64,000 nucleotides of DNA from Diphasiastrum complanatum (Eukaryota; Streptophyta; Lycopodiopsida; Lycopodiales; Lycopodiaceae): NCBI GenBank assembly GCA_029204225.1, contig CM055094.1, positions 66,982,536-67,046,535 of the forward strand, written 5' to 3'. Made by a program: the position numbers and the translations under genes. Shown here piece by piece: positions 9,261 through 21,486 of the stretch (position 1 is its first letter; the number at the start of each line of letters is the position of its first letter). Under the pieces are notes generated by a model. That model saw only the letters and a program-made list of their open reading frames with translations, made no database searches and was not told the origin of the DNA.

Positions 9261-12200
9261 AATTGTAGACAAGTACCTAGATGACAATCAAACTATCAAA
9301 TATAGTCAAACTATTGAAGGAAGTCAACCTATCGAAGCAGTATCGAGTCGACTATCGATAGATGCCCGACTGTTCAATTCGAACAACTATCGAAAAACTA
9401 TCGAATTGAATATTTGAACCTTTGTCACCCTCAACACCAACTAATTTGACTCCGACTTGAATCGACAAAATGTTGAATGTCTAACTAATCTGGTAGCACT
9501 CTAAATAAAGCTAATCACGGCATGAGCCATTTTGTAAGGCCGACTAAAGGTTCAAACTTTTGATTGCGTAGAAATCTTGGTAGGAAATACTCTGTTGTTT
9601 GTGTTGCGTTATGTACATGAAACAAAGAAGTATTGTGTTACACATGATACTATATGATTATCGGACAATCCAGATTTAGGCCAAATTCAAAGCCTGGGTG
9701 GTAGGAGTTTGTAAAGGATTTGATATTATGTATCATAACATTGTAAATAATATTGATATATCTTATTGAAGTTTGTGTCGTTTGTATTCTGATGGGAGGA
9801 GTTCTCTACACAGAGCTAAAAAAGCAAAAGGCCTTATTGAGAAAAGGTTGCAAGACAATGCCATTAAGAATCTTAAAACTTATGGCAGTTCAGAATTCTA
9901 ATATTTCGCTACAATAGCCATGAAGCAAGTTCATGAGCGACTCTTCAAGGGGCAATATACATTTTTGACAGAGTGGTTGAATCAAGTTATGTTGACAGGG
10001 CAGACACCAAGATTCGTGTCTGGGATTGTGGATAGTAACCAACTACTATCATTGTGGCCGTTAAGGCATTTGAAGTTGGTACCTGTGAGAACGGGTTCGG
10101 GTGAAACATCATCACCTATGACTATGGCTGCTACTGCATTAGCCGAAATGTCGAGATCCACTGGACTAGTGATACTGGTCAAGCTCTTCACTATTAATGA
10201 TAGCAGCGTGGTGCATTTCGTCAGTACATGGTCAAAAGTCCATACTTATGATGAGAGTGAAAGTGAGAACAACAACAAGGAGGTGAGGTTCTCAAGCGAT
10301 TCAAGAGAAGCCAGAAATGAGACTTAGTGGGACTCATCTCTTGTCCACATGGGGTATGTGTTAGGAAAGTTTGGGCCAACTGAAGATTGTCATAATGTGC
10401 ACAAATTGGAAGTAATATAAAAGGGTTTCCTGGCCTAAATGTTATGCAAGCAAATGTTGAAGGGCCATTTAATATATTTAGCAATGGAAAGATCAAAGAA
10501 TTTGTTGGAATCTGATACTGACAGACAAGATGTGTTTCACCACTGTTGGGATCTGCACAAAGAGATGCAACACTCTAAGTCTAAATTCGATGATGGGATG
10601 TTAGATAATGCGCTCTGCCGTGGCTTCCTATGACTAAGCTAGATAGCGTCGAACTCTCGGTCGCAGGCTTTCGCTGCTAACAGAGATCTATCCTCTTCCA
10701 AGCCTTTAGATGGACATTGCCTATCTAATACTGATTTTATGATCATTCAACCAACGAGCCTATGTGCAAAAAACATAATGACCGTTGAATGTGCAATGAC
10801 AATGAACAAGCATAAAGGCATTCCAGATTATAGACAAGGGGAAAGATTGCAAATAACATATGTATTCTCAAATGCTTTTGTGAGCGCTGCTTGGCATGCC
10901 GCATAGCGCGTTAACGCAGGAGAATCTATGTCTCTTATGAATTCTAGCACATTAACTAGCCTCGCTTACTAGCAGACTCTGACATCAATCAAACTCATCT
11001 CGCTTACTAGCGGACGCTTCCATGAACCAACTACACATCAACCTATGCTTGGCGACTCAACTCCACCGTCTCTCTATCGTTCATCCTGTTTATATAGGAA
11101 CCATCTGTTTGGTCAAAATGAACATAGTTCTTATCAAGCATCTTGGTGTCATTAGTAGATAGGGCCATTTTTGGCTCTAGAGGTCAAATAGTCAAGTACA
11201 CATGTTTTGTCATCATTAGGCCAAAAGTTAATTATGATGTACCCTGAGCTAGTTAGATTTGATGAGTGATCAAGGTCAATGTGTTGGCAAAAAGTCAAGA
11301 GTCCAATCATAAGTGAGAGTCAAGAGTCCAATCATAAGTGAGAGATTTGGTAGAAGGGTCTGATCAAAATCAAGGGATGATAAATCACTCATCCAATATG
11401 ATTAGAGAGGTCATAAATAAGGGGTTCACTAGGAATCGAGCTTGGGCAACCTCGAGTTACTTGATTTCTCTCATAATTTATATGGAGTTTTTGAGTCATA
11501 TTTGAGATCAATTAATATTGTGTGTATCCCACTCTCTTTCTACCTGAGATCAAATTGTTGTTGTCTCTCTCTACTTGAGAACACCAACTTTTTGTACTTG
11601 GCTTTTTTCATGAAACTCTTCTACACGTGTGAAACTACTTTGGTGATGAATGTATGCATGTAGATTTGTCTCTTTGCCTTAGAATTTGACATAGATCTTG
11701 GATCTATAGTGCCAGAACAAAGCTTAGGAGAACTAAATCAACATTAGGGGATTTTTACACGTGTGAATTGTCACAGAAAAGGGAATACAGTAGATTAGTG
11801 CTAAGATTCACTTGGAAACAAAAGAATTAAAGAAATACCAAAATGCTTTCACTTTTTTGCACATTTGGGAGAGAAGAGGGGCAAAAGCATGATTAGAGAT
11901 TGATAACTTTTTGTTTCTTTGGATCTAACCTCCGCCAACTTGCAGGAATGACCTCCATGATACAATGAACCTCCAGTTTGAAGGGTGAAGGTTACTTCTC
12001 ATCCATTTTCTAGAAACTTGATGAAAACAGTTAAAAATTAAAAAAAGACCTTATAAAAAATTCATAAAAAAAGAAAAGTGCTCTTAATTGGTCAACCAAC
12101 CTTTGCCCATCTTCAGTGAGTGCTTGTAATCATCATCTATCTGAAATCCATCTATGCAAAAGAGATCGAATTAGATTTATGGAAATAAAATCCAATGACC

Positions 12201-12566
12201 TATGAAATTCACTTGAATTCTAAGTCCTATTTATACAAGTAGTAATTTACATGATATATTCCATTAGAAAAATAACTTCAGACTGGGAATCAATCTGATA
12301 TTGTCTTTGAGAAATTTCTAAAAAGTAAGAGTTCAATCAAGTGGAAAATAGATTTAAGGGATATCAAATTTTATAATTGTTGAGATTCCGTTTCAAATAT
12401 CCGGATCAATATCTCATGATTACTCAAAATGCCCAAAAAAAAAATTAATGAATTGTCCTATTAGCTGTCACTAGAAATATCTTGGAAACCGTGGGGCGAA
12501 CCATACGGTTCCTCTATTTAATTAATTACCAAATGCCCCTCCCCCCCCAAAAAAAAATCCCCAAAT
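9261..12566. other. Intergenic sequence, no recognised gene
   Basis: AT-rich sequence with short open frames only. The longest (9920-10327, 135 codons) has no motif I recognise and no flanking structure. Two 25-bp direct repeats (GTCAAGAGTCCAATCATAAG...) lie in tandem at 11294-11343. A TATATAGG-like motif near 11.09 kb and CT-rich tracts at 11.45-11.6 kb resemble LTR promoter sequence, but no LTR ends were found. Short poly(C)/poly(A) runs occur at 12540-12560. Confidence 0.4.
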
Positions 12567-12786
12567 TCTCTCCAATTTCACATATTTCACATATTTCATA
12601 GATTTCACAAATTTCACAGAGATTTTGACTTTTTTTGCTCTTTTTTTTTCATGGTTTTGGGTTGTTTTAGGGGTAGGAACACAAAAAAAAATTAATCAAT
12701 TAATTAGTATGGTTCAGTCTAAATTTTTTGTGAACCGTATAGTTCTGAAAATTGTGGTGAACCGTACACTGTTTTCAAATTCTATG

Positions 12787-12830
<44 letters not shown>
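12787..12830. repeat. (AT)n(AC)n microsatellite
   Basis: A pure run of AT dinucleotides passes directly into AC dinucleotides. The equivalent place in the other R copy (58441-58460) has only an AC run. Confidence 0.95.
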
Positions 12831-12939
12831 TAGTGAAGAGTGCTCGTCGTTGACGAGCAATGGAGGCCGATCTAGGTGGCGGCCGATGATTTGGACGATG
12901 GCCGATCTCGAGTCTTTGACAAAATTTGGTCCATGAAAA

Positions 12940-13360
12940 AATTCAAACCTTCGAAAGAATTTTAGTCTTCGGAAAAATTTGAGTCATTGAAAACAAAATC
13001 AAGTCTTTCGAAAAAATCGAGTCTTTAAAAAAATTCCAGTCTTCGAAAACATTTGAATCTTTTGAAAAATTCGACTTGACAAGTTAAAGGGTCCTTCGAT
13101 CCTTCGGAAAAATTTGAGTTGACAGTTCGATCTTTCGAAAAAATTGAAGTCTTTTAAAAAATTCGAGTCGTCAAAAAAACTTGAGACTTTCCAAAAATTC
13201 GATCCTTTGAAAAATTTCGAGTAGTTGAAAAAATTCGAATCTTAAGAAAATTCAAGTCATTTGAAAAATTCCATCCTTTGGAAACATTGGAGCATTGGAA
13301 AACTTTGAGTCATTGGAAAAATTTGATTATTTTGAAAAATTCGAGTCTTTTCAAGTGATT
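12940..13360. repeat. ~18-bp minisatellite (GAAAAATTCGAGTCTTT-like)
   Basis: Diverged tandem units of ~17-19 bp with the core AAAATTCGAGTC repeat about 23 times. The same array lies at 58540-59110 (~31 units) and, in reverse complement, at 16095-16230. Read in any frame it gives only FEKFES-like artefact peptides. Confidence 0.85.
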
Positions 13361-13379
13361 GATCCGGTCGGGTGTTTAA

Positions 13380-14036
13380 GCTATTTTTCTTAACTAGATC
13401 ATGTGTCGCGAATCAAGGGAACGGAGGTTGCAACCCAACCTGACGATGAACTAGCCAATGCTGCCTTAATTTACGTAGACACAGTACCGGAATGGGCTGC
13501 CGACATAGTTGGATATCTAATGTAGAGCCAACCGGACAAATCACTACCAAAGGCGTATCAGCGACAATTGACCTTGAAACTAGACCTTATCAACTGATTG
13601 CCGGCCAATTGTACCAAAGAGGACCAGAGGGGATTCTTCGGCGGTGTATTCTTCCTTATGAGGCCACCTAGATCATTTCGCTTTTACATGAAGGCTTGGG
13701 TGGAGGACATTTTGCATCCGACATTACAATTCGCAAGATCCTACAATCAGGATGTTGGTGGCCAATGGTTCATAAGGATACGGAGGAATATCCGAGGAAG
13801 TGCGATGTGTGCCAAAGGGCAAGGAGACCAACAATATTGAATTGTGACTTGATGCACCCGGTCTTAGCCCAAACACCATTCAAAAAGTGGGCATTGAATT
13901 ACATTGGTCCAATTCACCTTACAGCAAGAAGTACCCAAGCTCGATACATAATTTGTTCCTCTATGAAAATATCATTGTGCGCTTTGGATGCCCGGTGGAG
14001 ATAGTCAGCGATCACGGCAATACTCAGATCTAATAG
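13380..14036 (+). pseudogene. Ty3/gypsy integrase fragment
   Basis: Frame-shifted coding remnant. One frame (13681-13840) reads an HHCC zinc-binding domain: HEG...GGGHFASD...CDVCQ, the N-terminal module of gypsy integrases, with the usual GCWWP between. It continues with the start of the catalytic core, WALNYIGPI, where the family normally has WGIDFIGPI, so the first catalytic aspartate is changed to asparagine. Protease, RT and RNase H are absent and the frame ends at ~14004. It is a dead fragment lodged between the two halves of repeat R. Confidence 0.85.
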
Positions 14037-14799
14037 AGATAAAACAAATTATCAGTTTGCAAAAGTTAAAAATCAGAGAATCTCAAGATCTCGTCAAAAA
14101 ACACTCTAAAAGAGCACTTTTTTCATGATTTTTGGAGTTCCCTTGGGAGATAGCTCTTGAAACTTGAACAGTCACTAGATCTGACCCAAATGCATCCGTG
14201 AACATCTCTGCGAGAGTTCCTGATGAAAAAAACATCATTTTTTAGTGTATGCGAGGATTTCATAAAGCAAAATCTTCAGGACCTTCACAGAGCATCAAAA
14301 TCATCAAACCAACCTTCGCAAGGGCATAAATGGAATCAGAGCAGTGAAATTAGCCTGTCTAGATGGTCTGATCTTGAAAATCCAATCACAAAAACATGTT
14401 GTGCGCTCATTCACTCCCTAGGAGGATTGAACCCTCACAGATTGTCAAAACTCTCACGAAACCTTCACAGGGTAGCCAAATCACCTTCTGAACTCTCGTA
14501 GACTTCCCTAAGATCTTAGAATTTTGTGAAGAAGGTCCCTTCCAAAATTTGGATGGAACTGAGCAAGGGAAAGTGAGATTCACCTAATACGCACTCTAAT
14601 TTCCACTATATAAGGGCTGAATTCGAGTCATTTGTCACCTTTCCTCGCGAAGCTCTACTCAAATTTCCACTGAAATTTCCAAGTTTTTTGAATGCAACCA
14701 AACTTCATACAAGCCATCATCTGCATACTTTGAACCCAGATCTATGCTTTAAAGTGTTGTTCTTACCATTCAATACTTGTTAGTTTTATAAATATTGCT
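14037..14799. other. Unassigned sequence with TATA-like element
   Basis: No gene is recognised. A good TATA motif (TATATAAG, 14607-14614) lies in a setting that resembles an LTR promoter, and phrases such as CCTTCACAG recur. It could be part of the LTR of the gypsy element whose integrase lies upstream, but no LTR ends or partner copy were found. Confidence 0.3.
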
Positions 14800-16230
14800 T
14801 CTCTTATTTTCTATGATCTACTAGCCACATAGAAATTGTATATAAAAGAAGAATTCCCAGATTATACATAACGACCCTATCCCTAACAGTCTCTTCTACT
14901 GAAATGACAGAAATTCTGATTGAGGATAGTTGGTATAACCATCCTGTAAATAATTCTTTGATTGCTACACCACTTAGTCCACTCAAAAATCAAGGAATGG
15001 GTGGATATCCACACTTGTCGCTGCAAGAGAATTATATGCAGATGAATAATTACTTTCGTGCTATACAAGAGAAGACAGTGGAATAGGTCAACGAAGAAAG
15101 AGAGGCCATAGTGAAAGCCATCTTCTTCAAAAAAATCAGCTGGCCGAAAAAGACAAAGAAGAACTTGAAGATATTGTTTGCGAGCTACTGCACAGTTGAG
15201 GAAGGGGATATGTGGAGGCTTACTATTCCACATTATCCTAGAAAAATGTTATATAATGCAAATTTTTTGAATTTTTGTACATATAAATATGCTATAGAGC
15301 CTAAATTCATGTAAAGGCCTATTTGCATTTTTGTACATACATTGTAATTAAGAGTGCGCAACGTTATAGAGTGACACTCCGAAGAGCTATGTAGCCGTTC
15401 CCAATCAGTATCCCAACGATTGAAGAACAAAGCTAAGCCTGGTGTACGTCTCTATATGAGCGACACTCAGAGCCATTGTACGCAGCACATAGTTGAGTAT
15501 CAATAGAGAGATGAGAGCTAGTTTCCATAAGTTAGAGCATTCATTTTCTCTGCTATCACTTACAATATCACTTCTTATCAATTGAACGAATACACTTTGA
15601 ATGATCTATAATTGATTGTTGATACCTGCCAGCAACACACATAAGGATATCACCCTCTTTCATTCCATTTATCTCAGATTTTTGTATTTCCACCACTGTT
15701 CTTTCTGATCACTCACGCACAGTCATGAATGGATGCAAAAAGTCATTCTGGAAAAATATCTGGCAAATAATTTTTTTTGTTAAAAAATGGGACCGGAAAA
15801 TGTTGGGACAGTGCCAAAAAATCATGAAAACTCTAATAGCAAAATATGAGCAATTTTCGGACACTAAGCAGATAATGCGGGCCAAGTCAGTAGCCCAACA
15901 ACACTAAATGACAGCACAACAGCCAACCAATGCACACTAATTGAGAAATTCAAGGAAAGACCAAGTGCAGTGCTACCCACAAAGAAAAATGGAGGCCACC
16001 TACAAAAATAGGAGTTGACCAGAGGTACCACCCAAAAATTTGAATAATAATTGAGGAATGGGCCTTGCAAGTTAAAAACCTTAGAAAAGTACTTTCATTC
16101 GAATTTTTCAAACGACTTGAATTTTTTTTAATGACTTGAATTTTTTGAACGACTCAAATTTTTCCCATGACTCGAATTTCTTGAACGACTCAAATTTCTA
16201 GAACAACTCGAATTTATTGAAACGACATCA
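14800..16230 (-). repeat. Repeat R, right part (inverted)
   Basis: Reverse complement of 58975-60106, including the minisatellite (16095-16230) and the segment reading TTTTTGGGTGGTACCTCTGG on the minus strand. It carries ~260 bp at ~14935-15240 that the other copy lacks. That piece reads on the plus strand as a short charged peptide stretch (LQENYMQMNNYF, then Q/E/K-rich coil) of unknown origin. With 12567-13360 it forms one R element whose right half has been flipped. Confidence 0.8.
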
Positions 16231-16436
16231 AGTGCAACAAGACAAGGCAACAAAATAGCTCACCTCAAATTGTGTATATAACTAATAAGCAAGTACAAAG
16301 ATAAAGTTGCTTAAAAGCACTCAAAAGGCTCATAAAAGAAAAACAACCCGATAATTCTAAAACTAAGCACACGTGGTGCCGTCAAAATAAGAAAGCACTG
16401 TATAAGTCGATCATTGCTATTTTAACTCTCTCCCTC
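16231..16436 (-). mobile_element. Copia 3' LTR piece and polypurine tract (minus strand)
   Basis: Downstream (minus strand) of the copia RNase H relic lies a purine tract GAGGGAGAG (complement of ~16427-16436), then AGTTAAAATAG..., the expected start of a 3' LTR. The LTR is cut off by repeat R at ~16230. Its start AGTTA resembles the LTR starts at 20319 and 39564. Confidence 0.55.
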
Positions 16437-16523
16437 AATGATCAACGTCTCTCTTTATTTTAGAGTTTACTCTATTCATGGAACATACCTCCATGATAGT
16501 ATTACAAGAAAAGGCTTATTTTT

Positions 16524-17807
16524 TTACATAACCAGATCTAAGCCAAGTTTTGCTCTAAAAGTCTCAAACTTTTCTTTACTTAAAGCTTTCGTAAATATAT
16601 CAGCAACTTGTAACAACATAGAACAGTGTACAATACTTATATCTTCAGATTGTAGCTTCTCACGCACAAAGTGATATTTTACCTCAATATGTTTTGTCCT
16701 TGAATGAAAGACAGGATTCTTAGCCAATTGTATTCCACTTTGACTGTCATAGAAAAAAACAGTAGGATTAACCTGCTTCATGCCAATCTCACATAACAAC
16801 TTACGTAGCCAAACAGCTTCCTGGGTAACAGAAGTTAACGCTTTATATTTGACTTCTGTAGAAGAAAGAGAAATAGTATCTTGTTTCTTGCTAGACCATG
16901 AAAAACAACCGCTACCAAAATTAAAGGCATAACCTGTTGTTGACTTTCTATCATCTATACTTCCTTCCCAATCAGCGTCAACATAACCCTGCAACTTAGG
17001 TAAAACACTTTGTCTTTTGTAGATTAGGCCAAGGTTAGGTGTACCTTTCACATACCTCAAAATCCTTTTTGCAGCTTTCCAATTGTCCATAGTGGGTGAT
17101 GACATGAATTGGCTAATCCAACTTACAGCATAGCAAATATCAGGACGTGTAGTTGGAAGATATATCAAACTCCCTACTAGTTGATGAAATAGAGTAGCGT
17201 CAACATGTGCACTATCATCAATACAAGATAATTTCTTACCAGCTTCGCAAGGACTGATGGAAGGTTTGCACTTTGTCATGTGAAATCTCTCTAATATCTC
17301 GCCCACATACTTGTTTTGACATAACCTGATATCACTGTAAGTTTGCCATACTTCGACACCCAAGCAGTAGTGCATAAGATCTAAATCTGTCATCTCAAAC
17401 TGCTTTCATAAGTTGGCTTTGATAGAACGAGTGAGGTTCTCATCATTGCCCGTGATAATGATATCATCAATGTAAAGTACAATCAAGGCAATGCTATCTT
17501 CGTTCATAAGAACATAAAGATTTGGATCTGAATTTGTTCTTACAAACCCATGAGAAAGAAAGTAATTGTCAATGCGTCCATACCATGCGCGTGGCGCTTG
17601 CTTAAGGCCATAAAGTACTTTGTGTAGTTTACATACCTTCTGTTCTTGTCCATCAGAAAGTATCATCACTATACCATCTTTCCTACTGGATGTGTCTATC
17701 TTCTCAGCATCCTCGTCTTCATACATCTTGGATTCATCAAAGATAACATCATGACTTACATGGATTTTTTTTTTCACTGGATCAAAACATCTATATCCAA
17801 CGGCCAA
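16524..17807 (-). pseudogene. Copia pol relic: RT C-terminus plus RNase H
   Basis: Copia polyprotein remnant close to Copia-A. From the 5' side: a core-region piece (GYRCFDPVKKKIHVSHDVIFDES), then a deletion joining it to RT ([16 protein letters not shown], catalytic LYIDD), then RT connection (MTDLDLMHYCLGVEV) and RNase H (GYVDADWEGSIDDRKSTTGY, STEVKYKAL, DSQSGIQLAKNPVFHSRTKHIEV). One in-frame TGA at 17406-17408 interrupts it. Relative to Copia-A, ~0.8 kb of RT N-terminus is missing. The element is truncated at ~17808, so integrase, protease and gag are absent. Confidence 0.93.
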
Positions 17808-17974
17808 GCGTAACTACATGAAGAACACAGAATGCCAAGAGACGAAGCCGAGATCCACCCGAAGAAGACTGCTAACCAACAACAACAAAAAACGAAAGTA
17901 TAGATATAGTATTAACTGCCGTATATAAGATTTAAAACTCGTATATACGGCGGCCGCACCTGCCAAATAACGTC
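17808..17974. other. Short unassigned segment
   Basis: No gene. A GCCGTATATA / TATATACGGC inverted pair near 17930-17962 could form a small hairpin. It abuts the foldback at 17975. Confidence 0.3.
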
Positions 17975-18073
17975 AGGTAACGGGCCTGTACGGCCTCTTA
18001 CAGAATACTGTGATGCCCGGGCTCGGCCTTGGGTGTCACAATATTCTCTATAGGGCCATATAGGCCCGTTATC
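17975..18073. mobile_element. Small foldback (MITE-like) hairpin
   Basis: The left half (GGTAACGGGCCTGTACGGCC ... AGAATACTGTGA) is the imperfect reverse complement of the right half (TGTCACAATATTCT ... GGGCCATATAGGCCCGTTA). Nearly the full ~99 bp folds on itself around a short GC-rich loop. There is no coding capacity. Confidence 0.65.
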
Positions 18074-18308
18074 TAATACGTAATGGATTCTTTGTGATGA
18101 TTATGCCCATTTTTTAACCTTTTTAAAAGCAGAAAATGTCACGAGCTTTTTAAAAAAAAATTCTTAAAAAAGAAAACGTGTGTCAACCCGTGCACGTTAG
18201 TCCGCGTCAGACTGCCATGTGGCAAATTTTGACTGGTTCAAAAAAAGTTAGACTACAGATAATGGTTTATTAATAGCATGTGAAATAGTCAACGAATTTA
18301 TTACGCAG

Positions 18309-18479
18309 TGGAATGGGCTAGGCACAGGCCATTCTGCCCGGTAAAGCTTCCCAAAAAAATTTAGGCGAGGCCCCCGGTTTATCTTTCCAAAAAATTTTAT
18401 GCTCGGCCTCTCTAAGCCTCGCCTAAAAAAATTCCGAAAAGCTTTACCGGGCAAAATGGCATGTGCGAGACCCATTCCA
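18309..18479. mobile_element. 171-bp foldback MITE with terminal inverted repeats
   Basis: Ends TGGAATGGG...CCCATTCCA. The terminal ~35 bp and further internal blocks (GCCCGGTAAAGCTT, TTAGGCGAGGC and their complements) pair across the element. It sits at the broken end of the decayed gene copy, immediately before its coding remnant. Target duplication is unclear. Confidence 0.7.
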
Positions 18480-18581
18480 TAGTACATAGAGGCAAGCTCA
18501 TAGTGCAAATGCACATTCATGAGTTTTGCCATAGTACATAGAGTTGCAAGCTCATAGTGCAAATGCAGATTCATGAGTTAT
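18478..18581. repeat. ~52-bp tandem duplication in the decayed gene copy
   Basis: Two adjacent units (CATAGTACATAGAG..GCAAGCTCATAGTG...) lie at the position of the signal-peptide codons. They are not seen in the intact copies. Confidence 0.8.
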
Positions 18582-19930
18582 GTTGAGTTTTGTTGCTGCC
18601 ATGCTATGTGTCGTGCTGTGCCGGTTGTTACAACGGACAGACAAGGAAGTTACGCATCAATATTTGTGAGAGGAGAAGAGAGAGGGAGAGGAAAGATGGA
18701 TGAGGAGTGGGTTATATATTAGCGAGGAATCCGAAGGTAGAAGGGAAAGCAATAAGCAACTTCGGCTAACTTGGGGCTCTCGAAAAAAGCCGGATCACGC
18801 ATGATCCTCGTGATCCCCTGAGCTTTACGGATTACGATAAATGCCGAGTCTGCAGCTCACAGACACATACTCATACTCATACTCAGACCAATTTCTGGAT
18901 AGAGATTCACAGATGGGGCGTCAAAATCCATCAGCAGGCAGCCAGCAGCCACTTGGCCATAATCACCATGAATCGCAATACTGACTCCACCAATCCATTA
19001 TGTCCTGACGCGGAAAGTACTGCGAGTCTGATCAAGGAATCGTGATCACGAGCGACGTGAAAGACAGTACACAAATCTGAATTGCTCGCAAAGAAGGGTA
19101 AATTATTAAAATCAGCAATTCATCCATCATTAGAGAAGAATTTGCAGCTGTTCTACAGAAAGAAATCGATCAGACGTTTTGCTAAGTGGTTTATAAAAGT
19201 TGACAATCCAGATTTTATTCTGATATTATACCTCTTTACTGATAATTGATGCATCCATTGCTATTATAAGGATAACTCGAAAAGTTTTACTATCGGCATG
19301 ATTTTGTATAAATTGTCAGAAGGGTGCAGAAAGTGGGGAGGGGAGTACAGGGTACTCGACCGACCGTCAAGTGCTTTTGGACCTGAGCAGCGGCCTTGAA
19401 TAGCTGTTGATGTGCGATGAGCAGTTGCACATGCCACAGAGTTAGAGTAGCATGCAATTTGCAAAAAGCTTTAAAGAAAAGTGTGTACTTTCTATCCATG
19501 CGCAGGCGGCAGATTCCGACTCCCTACTTGACGTTGTTGACGGTTTAAAGCTTTGTAATCCATTATGACATCGATGGAATTGCTTGTGCTGTTTTTTGTC
19601 TTTGTTTTGCTTTTCTGCACTCTCTCTATAGATATGGAACAACAAAAAATATCCAAAATCCATCAAGGACGTAGTTGATAGCTAGGCTTCAAGATTCAAT
19701 GTCCTAGGAATATTCAATCTATTAAGCTTAAATGAAACCAAAGCACCTCATCTCATACATACACGTTTGTAACATAGGCGAATGGCATTTTGAAGCATTT
19801 AAAAAGAAGAAGCCCAAGTGACACTATCATATGGTCATTGACAAAATTCTCTTATTAAATGGGCAAGGTAGACATAAATATGTTCACTGTCAAAAATATT
19901 CGTCCAATCAAACACAAATCCCTTGCAATG
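18480..19930 (-). pseudogene. Decayed, divergent copy of the secreted-protein gene (promoter and 5' end)
   Basis: On the minus strand the order matches the arm gene: an AGGGATTTGTGTTT.ATTGGAC segment, a promoter region with TATATATTAGCGAGG near 18.71 kb, CT-rich leader, CACAGCACGACACATAG, ATG and an alanine-rich start. After ~15 codons the signal-peptide region is disrupted by a ~52-bp tandem duplication (18478-18581), and the sequence ends at a MITE. No mature-protein coding remains. The LINE found upstream of the other copies is absent here, which gives an empty-site comparison. Confidence 0.75.
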
Positions 19931-19944
19931 TCGGGTCTAGTATA

Positions 19945-20318
19945 GACCATTGCATACATGGGAGTACCTAAGATAGAATGTTAGGGATAGTCATGCATCT
20001 GCTCCTCATGCTTGTTTGAGGACATTGTTCCTTCGACAATCTTAGGCATGGGTCCATTGGTGAGTGAGCTAACTTGAAATATATCAGATTATATCTGATG
20101 AGTGTATTATGAATGTACATTTGTTTGGTGATGTAAATCAGCCTCTTATCTTTGTCTTTGTGGATTTACATTCCGAGATAATAGTGAGCTTCTCCCAGAT
20201 CTGTCATGTCGAATTCTAAGGACAACATTTTTTTAGCATCTTTTATCAGATCGACACTATCACTAAAAAGCAGTGTGTCATCACATATAGAGTATTGATA
20301 ATAAGAAAATGATGCACT
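19945..20318 (-). pseudogene. Copia-D-type reverse transcriptase fragment
   Basis: The minus-strand translation gives DDTLLF, then EFDMTDLGEAHYYLGM, then HSPMDPCLRLSKEQCPQ, with stops and shifts. It is the same family as the RT of Copia-D (25099-25440). Copia-A inserted at its upstream end: target duplication GCACT at 20314-20318. Confidence 0.8.
20314..20318. repeat. Target-site duplication of Copia-A (left)
   Basis: GCACT, repeated at 30333-30337 directly after the 3' LTR. Confidence 0.8.
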
Positions 20319-20592
20319 AGTTAGAATTAAAGTAGAACCACTGTGCTACTGTACTATGGGTCCTATCAGTTGATAAGGATCAGTTGGCCTCGCCACGAGG
20401 CAAGTCGATGGGACACGCGTCCCGCCAGCGGCAACCTGGGTCATGCATGGGTTGTCTGAGTGAACAACTATATGTACAGTGTAATTTCATTTTGAGAAAT
20501 ATAGTTGCTATGTGAGCTTGTTGTGGAGATTGTTTTCTATCTGTGTCACTGTTTAGCATGATCTGTGTTCCTGTTCGACGCAAATTCTAAGT
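20319..20592 (+). repeat. Copia-A 5' LTR
   Basis: 274 bp, AGTTAGAATTAAAG...AAATTCTAAGT. It matches the 3' LTR closely, with a few substitutions and a short indel near 20.41 kb. The terminal ten bases form an imperfect inverted pair (AGTTAGAATT / ACTTAGAATT). Confidence 0.9.
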
Positions 20593-20603
20593 TGGTATCA
20601 GAG
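20593..20603 (+). promoter_or_regulatory. Copia-A primer-binding site (tRNA-iMet)
   Basis: TGGTATCAGAG directly follows the LTR. This is the standard initiator-methionine tRNA complement of plant copia elements. Confidence 0.92.
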
Positions 20604-21486
20604 TCGTACAAGGAGTGTACACAATACAGTATCGTTGTTAAAGAGAGCTTCGGGAGAACAGTCTTCTGAGAGTTCGGGGTTTACAACGGGTTGAAGCTGG
20701 AAAGAGAAGAATTGGTGCACGATTTCTAGTTTATAGAGGCTTGCCAAGCTCAGCAGAGGGATTATTAGCACGTGCATAGCATCAGACAGGAAAAAATTGA
20801 CAATTTTGAAGCCAGTTGAAAATTGGAACCGGGTTTGGAGTTACGGTTTTCTACATATAACTCGTGATTTCTTCGATGTTTGTGCACCGTTTTGGATGTC
20901 GTAAGGACAGGAAGGAAGCTAATTATATTGTCAACCAGACATGGAGAGATTCTGAGGTTTATGTCAGAGATTTGTCTGCAGACAGTTAACCTAGCAGATT
21001 TGTGGTAAAAGGTGAAAAAAGCCACTTTGTCAAGTTGAGCTAAAATCACCGTTTCTCCACAAAATTTCATGATTGAACACTCTGGAGACTTAGAATCAGT
21101 AGGGCAACCCTGTTCTAGGCCTCAGATCGCGCTCAATTTGATCTAAAATAGAGTTCGATCAAGTTGAAAATGGGTAGAGTAGGCGCGACCGCAGACAAAG
21201 AGAGAGCATGGCTCGCACGCGTCCAAACAAGCTGAAGTCGTAGTGTCTTGAGGGAGCTGGTGTCTCCACCAAGAAAAGAGTTCAACGCACGAGTAGGTTG
21301 GTGACCACAGGATAAGCTCCTGTGTAGATCGACGGTGGTGATCTGAAAAAGGGAGCACCATCGGATCAAAACTGATCATTGGATCTCCTTAGATCCACTT
21401 GAATTTTAATGGAAGGGGCCTGAAGTGCAATTCACATTGCAACTTCATTAAAAATTTTCAAAGTGAAAGTTGAGTTGGGTCCCAAG
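20604..21486 (+). other. Copia-A leader, left part
   Basis: Untranslated leader between the primer site and the Copia-D insertion. Only short frames occur, with no domains. It continues at 25519. Confidence 0.6.

Larger units (their letters stand above)
12567..13360 (+). repeat. Repeat R, left part (direct orientation)
   Basis: This segment matches 58312-58960: an imperfect run of 'TTTCACA' units, an A/T-rich core, an AC microsatellite, a GAAGAGTGC..GTCGTTGACG segment, then a minisatellite. The right half of R is not here; it lies inverted at 14800-16230. R has no open frame that I can interpret. Confidence 0.8.

Noticed and set aside
9920-10327. 135-codon open frame
   Set aside because: No recognisable motif, no supporting context or second copy; cannot be told from chance.
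12940-13360. Phe-Glu-Lys-Phe repeat peptides
   Set aside because: Translation of the ~18-bp minisatellite, with stops in all long frames.
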